9,765 nt of DNA. Origin: Patescibacteria group bacterium. GTDB taxonomy: Bacteria > Patescibacteriota > JABMPQ01 > JAHIRA01. Of this stretch, positions 5,080-9,765 are shown piece by piece; within the stretch, counting starts at the first letter, position 1, and each line of letters opens with the position of its first letter. The translations under genes were made by a program, and so were the position numbers. The notes under the pieces were generated by a model that ran no database searches, was not told the origin of the DNA, and saw only the letters and a list, made by a program, of their open reading frames with translations. The stretch is taken from positions 1-9,765 of the forward strand of contig JAHIRA010000173.1 of the NCBI GenBank assembly GCA_018818905.1. Direction: 5' to 3'.

Positions 5080-7521
5080 ATGTTTCAAGGCGAAGCTGGA
5101 GTTGGCAATGGCTCTAAAGATGACAAAAAGAAAAAAGAAAAGGGAGTTTTCCAGGATTTGCTGGATGAGGCCAAAGCCCAAGAATCAAAAGGTAAAAAAA
5201 CAATGAAGGTTGAGGAGATGAGTCATCAACAACAAGAGAAGGCTCTTGGAATGTTTGTTGATCGTTTTTTTTCTGATGAGGCAGCCAAAGAAGCACGCAA
5301 AGAGGCTGAGTGGGAACCACTTGGCACAAAAGACATTGTGGAACAGTCACTTGATTTACAGGGGCAATCAGCTGAATCACCTGGTGTTAAAGGATCTGTA
5401 GACAGGTATTTTAAAGAGCGTCCAGAGGCTATCGATGCCGTAGAAAATATGAAAAAAGAACTTCAGTATGAAGTGACGATGGAGAGACTTAATGAGCAGC
5501 GACGCCAAGAAGAACAGAAAGCGTTTGACGAAATGATGGCTCAGAAAAAAGAAGCTGCCTACAAAAAAGGTGTTTTCAAGGATCTCATTCACGAGGTGAA
5601 AGTAGCAGAAATACATGCTGATATAGCTTTAGTAGCAAGATTAAAAGAGGAAGCACTGGGGAAAATCTCTGATAAAGTTGAAGCAAAAGAAGTTTCAAAA
5701 GAGCCGGAAGACGAAGGGATAGAGGTTGGCGAAGATCAGGTTCTCTCCTATGAAGATATTATGCTTGAAGCCAACGAGCTTCAAGATGTCATGGATAAAG
5801 TGCTTGAGGGAAAAGAATCTCAACCAGGAGAAAACTTTAATGAATTTCAAAACATAGTTAACTCTCTAGAGGGTGGTGTCACCAAGGCCAGAGAAAGAGC
5901 TTTTAATAATGGAGAGAATTTCACTCAAGATGACCAGACGAATGTCATTGAAAACACTGCTTTAAGTTTTGGTTTGGTCAAGGAGCAGATTAGAGATTTG
6001 ATTGAATCTGGAGCATTGTCGGAAGAAGATGAAGGTAAATGGAGTGATTTGTTTTTCCAGGCCTGGGAGGGAGAAAGAAAATATCTTAGTGAAGTCAACA
6101 ATGAGAATATCGCTACACAAAGAATGGAAGGGGTTCGGGAGACAATTGCTCAGGCAGAAGAAGAAACTCAGGAATCTGGATTTGACAAAGATGACCCATT
6201 TGGTGTCAAAGGCTTTAATTTTTCGGAGAGAGAAGTGGAGAAATATAAGAATATAGTCACCGAAGGTGAAGCTTATGCCAATATCATGAAAAAGAATATA
6301 AAAAAAATTGAATCCCTTCGTGAAAAAACAGAAAAGTTGGTTGATATGAAAGAGGTCGCGGACGCTTTGACTGATATTCTGTATATAGAATCTATGGTAG
6401 CAAAGCTAGATACGAAGTATAAACTGTCAATGATGGAAAGGTTGGCCATGCAAGTGCAGGGTGGGGTTACGCCTGAGAAGGCCACAGAATTATACAAATA
6501 CATATTGGATACTGGCCTTGAAGTGAGTGCTAGAATATACACTGAGGCCAAAGAAGGCTGGAAGGCTCTTGATACTAGACCTGTAGATATTGCCAAGCTA
6601 GGAGTGACTCGAGAGAGCTTCTTGGCATCAGCCCTAAGCGATTCTCTATTGGCTCAAGAAAATCTCAAAAAAGTATTTGATCTTAACAACACCAAGGAAG
6701 GTCATGAACTTTCGCAGGGCAAATTTACTGCTATTTCTATCAATATGTCTGAAATCCAAAGATTGAGTGCAGAAATTGGAGAAGAAATGGTCAGACTTCA
6801 AGAAGCAAGACTTGTAGAAAAAGAAGGGTTGCCGGCCGCACTCGAAGTTATAAAACAAGCAGGAAAGTCTCCTGAAGAAATACAATATCAAAGTGACACA
6901 CAAAAAATTGATATGGAGGCTATGATGAAAGAAATCAGAGGCATGGATCCAATAGAAAAGGCCAAGGCGCTAGAGGTAGATCCCGACAAAGCCAAGCTTA
7001 AAGAGCTTCGACAAGAACTCCAAGATGCTGGTAAAGAAAGAGCCGCTACGAAAAAAAATGTCATAGAGCTCAAACAGTTGCATATAGATCTTAGAGCTTT
7101 ATATAACGAAAATGGCATTGTCGAGATTTGGCCCAAAGATGACATAGCTACGAAAACGTTTCTTGAATTAAAAAACGCTCAACTTTTATTTGGAATTATC
7201 AAAGACAAAAATAACGCTGTTACGAAATTAAATGTTTTTGATAAGCTTGCTGAACAGGGTATTATTTCTAAAGGAGCCTATGAACAGATTATTAGCAGTA
7301 GGGTTTTGACTCCCAGAACTATCAAAACCATGCTTGAGCTAGGTAATGCCTTACCACTTCTAGAAACAAAAATTGATGCAGGATCAGAAAGTGACGATGA
7401 AAAGGCAGATGCATTAGCGAAAGTATTGGTATTGGTGGGAGAAATTGGAAATATGGAAAAAGTAATCAAGAACAAAGAAGAAGCAGCTCAAACTCTTAGG
7501 ACAGAAGGTGCTCGAGCCTAA
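5080..7521 (+). CDS. Large cytoplasmic helical/coiled-coil protein
   Basis: An 813-aa protein of no family I recognise. It has no signal peptide or membrane helix and is dominated by Lys, Glu, Ala and Leu, so it should be mostly helical with coiled coils, clearest around residues 125-200, 385-425 and 555-665. The N-terminal 180 residues carry two short motifs, each present twice: KGVFQDLLDEAKAQE (21-35) with KGVFKDLIHEVKVAE (163-177), and MFVDRFFSDEAAKEA (58-72) with GSVDRYFKERPEAID (105-119). Linkers between them are charged and probably flexible. The C-terminal third includes a more globular-looking segment (about 680-800). It has its own strong promoter and terminator, so expression can differ from the upstream ATPase operon although it directly follows it. 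The ATG at 5080 is the first ATG; initiation at ATT 5065 is possible from ribosome-site spacing. Its function is unknown; a scaffold is one guess. Confidence 0.85.
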   Translation: MFQGEAGVGNGSKDDKKKKEKGVFQDLLDEAKAQESKGKKTMKVEEMSHQQQEKALGMFVDRFFSDEAAKEARKEAEWEPLGTKDIVEQSLDLQGQSAESPGVKGSVDRYFKERPEAIDAVENMKKELQYEVTMERLNEQRRQEEQKAFDEMMAQKKEAAYKKGVFKDLIHEVKVAEIHADIALVARLKEEALGKISDKVEAKEVSKEPEDEGIEVGEDQVLSYEDIMLEANELQDVMDKVLEGKESQPGENFNEFQNIVNSLEGGVTKARERAFNNGENFTQDDQTNVIENTALSFGLVKEQIRDLIESGALSEEDEGKWSDLFFQAWEGERKYLSEVNNENIATQRMEGVRETIAQAEEETQESGFDKDDPFGVKGFNFSEREVEKYKNIVTEGEAYANIMKKNIKKIESLREKTEKLVDMKEVADALTDILYIESMVAKLDTKYKLSMMERLAMQVQGGVTPEKATELYKYILDTGLEVSARIYTEAKEGWKALDTRPVDIAKLGVTRESFLASALSDSLLAQENLKKVFDLNNTKEGHELSQGKFTAISINMSEIQRLSAEIGEEMVRLQEARLVEKEGLPAALEVIKQAGKSPEEIQYQSDTQKIDMEAMMKEIRGMDPIEKAKALEVDPDKAKLKELRQELQDAGKERAATKKNVIELKQLHIDLRALYNENGIVEIWPKDDIATKTFLELKNAQLLFGIIKDKNNAVTKLNVFDKLAEQGIISKGAYEQIISSRVLTPRTIKTMLELGNALPLLETKIDAGSESDDEKADALAKVLVLVGEIGNMEKVIKNKEEAAQTLRTEGARA

Positions 7522-7540
7522 AGAATAAAACAAAAAGAAG

Positions 7541-7570
7541 AGCCACCGGCGTTGAACGCGGGTGGCTTTT
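7541..7570. terminator. Bidirectional terminator between convergent genes
   Basis: AGCCACC (7541-7547) pairs with GGTGGCT (7561-7567); an inner GCGT/ACGC stem with a 3-nt loop stacks on it after one G-G mismatch. The plus strand ends in TTTT. The minus strand continues into CTTCTTTTTGTTTT, so it should also stop the opposing gene, whose TAA (7569-7571) lies at its edge. Confidence 0.9.
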
Positions 7571-8189
7571 AGTTTGGAGAAAAAAGGGCGGGGTGAGTAT
7601 CTGGGGTGGCAAGGGTGATGGGGGTAAAAGGAGATTTGAAAATTTCAAACTGCGCAATATCTTCTATTGTGCGACAAGCGCATAGTTGCTCGATTGTGGG
7701 TTCAGGAGGCGGGTTTTTGATCATATTGCAGTCTAGGTACATAACTGTAACTTTTTCCAGGTCAACTTTAGCATTGAAGGTGAAGCATAGGGAACCGCCA
7801 ATGGTTTCCACAAAAGTTGGTTGCATCCTTTCTTGGCCGATTTTGAAGCAAAACCTGAACCTGATCTCACTTTCGTCTCTAAAGTCCATCTCGATGCCGA
7901 TTTTGCTGGTCAGAGTAAATTTTGTCAAAACTCTTTTTAGCCAAACTCGTTTCAAGAGGTGACCGAGATTATCGGTCAGATGTTTCAACCATGATTTCTT
8001 GTGAAAGATGTGGGTGGCCATCATGAAATACTTTTCACCAACCAGTTTGTTTAGACCCATGTTCATGGTCTGCTCTTCTTCTGCAGTCCAGGGCTTTCGC
8101 TTCTGAAATCTGTGAGACAGACCCATTATTTTTATTAGTAGATCAATAACCCAAAAGAAAATTCTCATCGAGATCTCTATGATCCACAT
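7569..8189 (-). CDS. Hypothetical protein with N-terminal hydrophobic helix
   Basis: A 206-aa protein of unknown family. Residues 1-25 form a hydrophobic helix (IISMRIFFWVIDLLIKIMG-like composition) that may anchor or peripherally bind it to the membrane. Residues about 35-92 look helical and basic. Residues about 92-155 alternate hydrophobic and polar residues in a way suggesting beta strands (TKFTLTSKIGIEMDF, EIRFRFCFKIG, GGSLCFTFNAKVDLEKVTVM). The tail is Pro-rich. Cysteines occur at 114, 135, 154, 170 and 172 with no clear metal-binding pattern. The start is well supported: AGGAGGA (8194-8200) sits 4 nt before the ATG, the best ribosome binding site in the window, and a promoter lies at 8244-8273. 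It is transcribed away from mnmA and converges on the 813-aa gene. An overlapping plus-strand frame at 7606-7962 has no such signals. No function can be assigned. Confidence 0.8.
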   Translation of the reverse strand: MWIIEISMRIFFWVIDLLIKIMGLSHRFQKRKPWTAEEEQTMNMGLNKLVGEKYFMMATHIFHKKSWLKHLTDNLGHLLKRVWLKRVLTKFTLTSKIGIEMDFRDESEIRFRFCFKIGQERMQPTFVETIGGSLCFTFNAKVDLEKVTVMYLDCNMIKNPPPEPTIEQLCACRTIEDIAQFEIFKSPFTPITLATPDTHPALFSPN

Positions 8190-8193
8190 GGCG

Positions 8194-8200
8194 TCCTCCT
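8194..8200 (-). promoter_or_regulatory. Consensus Shine-Dalgarno fixing the minus-strand start
   Basis: Read on the minus strand this is AGGAGGA followed by CGCC and ATG (8189-8187). It is a near-perfect match to the 16S rRNA tail at normal spacing and settles both the strand and the start of the 206-aa gene. Confidence 0.85.
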
Positions 8201-8222
8201 ATTTGTTTAAGGGTACAAAGAT

Positions 8223-8251
8223 TTGACATCTATCTTCATATCCATTATAAT
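8223..8251 (+). promoter_or_regulatory. Perfect-consensus promoter of mnmA
   Basis: TTGACA (8223-8228), a 17-bp spacer and TATAAT (8246-8251): a full match to the sigma-70 consensus. Initiation near 8258 gives a leader of about 26 nt to the mnmA ATG, with no Shine-Dalgarno. The -10 overlaps the minus-strand -10 at 8244-8249. Confidence 0.9.
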
Positions 8252-8273
8252 TCGATAACTAGAAAAAAGTCAA
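8244..8273 (-). promoter_or_regulatory. Divergent promoter of the 206-aa gene
   Basis: Read on the minus strand: TTGACT (8273-8268), an 18-bp spacer and TATAAT (8249-8244). Initiation near 8237 gives a leader of about 48 nt before the ATG. Its -10 shares four bases with the mnmA -10 within the palindrome ATTATAAT at 8244-8251. Confidence 0.78.
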
Positions 8274-8283
8274 GTTATATTTC

Positions 8284-9363
8284 ATGAAGCCAAAAATTGC
8301 CGTAGCTATGTCAGGTGGAGTCGATTCATCGGTGGCCGCTGCTCTTCTTAAGAAAGAAGGCGCAGATGTGACTGGCTTTTTTTGTTACTTCTGGTCAGAA
8401 GGTAAAGGGGAGGGGGAGGAGCTGATTCAAAATAAATGCTGCTCTCTTGATTCTGAAATGATGGCTAGGAGAATGTGTCAGAAGCTAAACATTCCTTTCT
8501 ACACTCTCAACCTTTCAAGAGAATTTAAAAAGAAGGTCGTCGACAGATTTGTTGATTCCTATGAAGAAGGCAATACCCCCAATCCTTGCGTTGAATGTAA
8601 TAGAGAAATCAAGTTCGGTCTTCTACTAGACAAGATCAGGAGTCTGGGTTTTGATTTTTTGGCCAGCGGTCACTATTCTCAAGTAGAAAAAAGGGGAGAC
8701 CAGTATCTGCTAAAAAAAGGCTTAGATGAGCTCAAAGATCAGTCATATTTTCTATATACTCTTACCCAAGACAAGCTCAAACATATCAAATTTCCTATAG
8801 GCAAAATGAAGAAGTCAGAAGTGAGAAAGCTGGCTTCTAGGCTTGATATTCCTTCTGCCAAGAGGGAAGAGAGTCAGGGAATTTGCTTTGTTAAAGAGAA
8901 AAAGCACAATAATTTTCTAGAAAGAAATCTCAAAAATATCAAGCAGGGGAGAATTGTTGACCAAGATGGGGAAGTGCTTGGCAAGCATTCCGGTCTCCCC
9001 TATTACACTCTCGGTCAGCGAGGCGGGATTGGGATTGGTGGTACGGGGCCGTATTATGTTTACAAAAGAGATTTAAAAAGCAACACTCTTCATGTCACTT
9101 CTGATCCTGAGGACAAAAAACTTTTTTCTTCTGACATGATTTGTCAAAGGCCAACCTGGATTTTGGGAGAGAAGCCACCGCTTCCCAAAAAATGCTTAGT
9201 TAAGGTTAGATATATGAAACAGCCGGTTGAGGTTGTGATTGAAGAAGTTACCAAGAAACACATCAAAGCATCTTTCATTGAGCCTTTGAGGGCGGTTATG
9301 TCAGGGCAGAGTGCGGTTTTTTATGACAATGAAGTTGTGTTGGGTGGTGGAATAATAGAGTAG
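8284..9363 (+). CDS. mnmA: tRNA-specific 2-thiouridylase MnmA
   Basis: MnmA puts sulfur on C2 of the wobble uridine (U34) of tRNAs for Lys, Glu and Gln, using ATP to adenylate the base and a persulfide sulfur passed along a relay. It is cytoplasmic. The PP-loop ATP site is SGGVDSS at residues 10-16. The catalytic cysteines expected for the family are Cys105 in PNPCVECNREIKF and Cys201 in ESQGICFVKEK, the pair that forms the transient disulfide. Other family signatures are NKCCSLDSEMMARR (50-63), ASGHYSQV (127-134), LKDQSYFLYTL (150-160), LGQRGGIGIGG (243-253) and the C-terminal beta-barrel ending GQSAVFYDNEVVLGGGII. At 359 aa it is complete and of normal length. It starts at ATG 8284 behind a perfect promoter, without a Shine-Dalgarno. 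No cysteine desulfurase or other sulfur-relay gene is in the window. No strong terminator directly follows. Confidence 0.97.
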   Translation: MKPKIAVAMSGGVDSSVAAALLKKEGADVTGFFCYFWSEGKGEGEELIQNKCCSLDSEMMARRMCQKLNIPFYTLNLSREFKKKVVDRFVDSYEEGNTPNPCVECNREIKFGLLLDKIRSLGFDFLASGHYSQVEKRGDQYLLKKGLDELKDQSYFLYTLTQDKLKHIKFPIGKMKKSEVRKLASRLDIPSAKREESQGICFVKEKKHNNFLERNLKNIKQGRIVDQDGEVLGKHSGLPYYTLGQRGGIGIGGTGPYYVYKRDLKSNTLHVTSDPEDKKLFSSDMICQRPTWILGEKPPLPKKCLVKVRYMKQPVEVVIEEVTKKHIKASFIEPLRAVMSGQSAVFYDNEVVLGGGIIE

Positions 9364-9373
9364 CTCAGTTGCT

Positions 9374-9396
9374 GGCTCCAGGCTGAGCCTGGAACC
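9374..9396. repeat. Inverted repeat just after mnmA
   Basis: TCCAGGC (9377-9383), TGA, GCCTGGA (9387-9393) forms a 7-bp GC-rich stem, extended by GG/CC at 9374-9375 and 9395-9396 across a C-A mismatch. No U-tract follows on either strand, so it is not a normal intrinsic terminator. It may protect the mnmA message end or bind a protein. Confidence 0.7.
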
Positions 9397-9451
9397 AAGG
9401 CGCAAAACGTAGCAAAGTAAGAAGAAAGAGCTTCAATCTCATTTTATTTTT

Positions 9452-9460
9452 TGGTATAAT
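9452..9460 (+). promoter_or_regulatory. Extended -10 promoter of candidate small RNA
   Basis: TG (9452-9453), one base, then TATAAT (9455-9460) is a perfect extended -10. The -35 position at 9432-9437 reads TTCAAT, a partial match at 17-bp spacing. Initiation is expected near 9467, with no coding frame of note before the terminator. Confidence 0.75.
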
Positions 9461-9466
9461 AATAGT

Positions 9467-9575
9467 GGTGTTTTTCATAAGCTAGCTCCTTGATGCAAAA
9501 GTCTTCCTTCGTAAAGCTTTTGCAAAAAAGCTCTCCTCTCTAGCATTAGATGCTGAGAGTAGAGCTTACTTTTTC
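9467..9575 (+). ncRNA. Candidate small structured RNA or attenuated leader
   Basis: About 108 nt, from a predicted start after the promoter at 9452-9460 to the U-tract of an intrinsic terminator. It carries two hairpins. The first has a perfect 8-bp stem, TGCAAAAG (9494-9501) with CTTTTGCA (9517-9524), and a pyrimidine-rich loop side. The second (9528-9567) is long and ends the RNA. C/U-rich stretches CTCCT (9486-9490), TCTTCCTTC (9502-9510) and CTCCTCT (9533-9539) could pair with purine-rich ribosome sites. No supported ORF lies inside. It could be a free small RNA or an attenuated leader of the gene at 9627. I match it to no known RNA family. Confidence 0.5.
9528..9574 (+). terminator. Long-stem intrinsic terminator
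   Basis: AAGCTCT (9528-9534) pairs with AGAGCTT (9561-9567), then CTCTC (9536-9540) with GAGAG (9555-9559) across a C-T mismatch, then AGCA (9542-9545) with TGCT (9551-9554) and a 5-nt loop. Five T (9570-9574) follow and an A-tract precedes. It may also end mnmA transcripts. Confidence 0.85.
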
Positions 9576-9589
9576 TCTCTGCCAGTTTC

Positions 9590-9598
9590 TGATATAAT
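9590..9598 (+). promoter_or_regulatory. Extended -10 promoter of the last gene
   Basis: TG (9590-9591), one base, then TATAAT (9593-9598). No clear -35 is present; the expected position is the U-tract of the preceding terminator. Initiation near 9605 leaves a leader of about 22 nt before the ATG at 9627. Confidence 0.7.
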
Positions 9599-9626
9599 TA
9601 ACCCTAGCTTAAAGCAAAGTAGACTT

Positions 9627-9765
9627 ATGTCTGATTTTTCTGATCCCATCAAAAAACTGGAAGGTGAACTCGATGATTTGTTGGGCGAGATCAACAGAAA
9701 AGAACAAGAACTCAACCAGATCAATAGAGAAGCTGAAGATCTTAAAAAACGTCAAATTGTCATAG
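9627..9765 (+). CDS. N-terminus of a coiled-coil protein, cut by window end
   Basis: Only the first 46 codons are present; the frame runs off the window. It starts MSDFSDPIKKLEGELDDLLG and continues with charged heptad-like repeats (EINRKEQELNQINREAEDLK), indicating a parallel coiled coil from about residue 8 onward. No signal peptide or membrane helix is seen in this part. The ATG follows an extended -10 promoter at 9590-9598 and has no clear Shine-Dalgarno. The family cannot be told from the visible part. Confidence 0.75.
   Translation, partial: MSDFSDPIKKLEGELDDLLGEINRKEQELNQINREAEDLKKRQIVI

Noticed and set aside
7606..7962. Plus-strand 118-codon frame
   Set aside because: It overlaps the minus-strand gene, which has a consensus ribosome site and a promoter; the plus frame has neither and no protein-like pattern.

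Overview
The window reads as a piece of chromosome from a member of the Candidate Phyla Radiation (Patescibacteria, probably a Parcubacteria-like lineage). This is inferred from gene content: a stand-alone sigma-region-4/HARE-HTH regulator, a HerA/VirD4-type ATPase with a separate membrane-anchored partner and no conjugation genes nearby, and large lysine/glutamate-rich coiled-coil proteins without recognisable domains. Base composition is moderately AT-rich. TAA, TAG and TGA all end genes, so nothing suggests a recoded stop. No mobile element, CRISPR array, tRNA or rRNA gene was found.

Layout. (1) 12-1231: a one-gene unit for a DNA-binding regulator, with a near-consensus extended -10 promoter and a strong terminator. 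(2) 1232-1441: a spacer with a weak hairpin, a protein-like open stretch of unknown meaning, and an extended -10 promoter. (3) 1442-5019: a three-gene operon. It encodes a membrane-anchored 426-aa protein, a 536-aa AAA+ motor of the VirD4/TraG/HerA type with a long Pro/Gln/Ser-rich tail, and a 217-aa single-pass membrane protein whose start overlaps the motor's stop (ATGA). The first two ORFs lie in the same frame and together look like one classical coupling-type ATPase split in two. (4) 5016-7570: an 813-aa cytoplasmic coiled-coil protein under its own promoter, whose -35 box overlaps the previous stop codon. (5) 7569-8189, minus strand: a 206-aa protein of unknown function, convergent with the 813-aa gene across a shared terminator. 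(6) 8223-9363: mnmA, the tRNA 2-thiouridylase, divergent from the minus-strand gene. Their two promoters use overlapping -10 boxes inside one 8-bp palindrome. (7) 9364-9626: a dense regulatory spacer with a hairpin after mnmA, a promoter, a probable small structured RNA ending in an intrinsic terminator, and another promoter. (8) 9627 to the window end: the start of a coiled-coil protein.

How the parts may work together. The 1442-5019 operon would give a membrane-tethered, ATP-driven DNA or protein pump plus an accessory protein whose coiled coil faces outwards. No relaxase, mating-pair or pilus gene is visible, so its substrate is unknown. mnmA is a housekeeping tRNA-modification gene. The most unusual regulatory features are the shared -10 palindrome at 8244-8251 and the structured transcript at 9467-9575.
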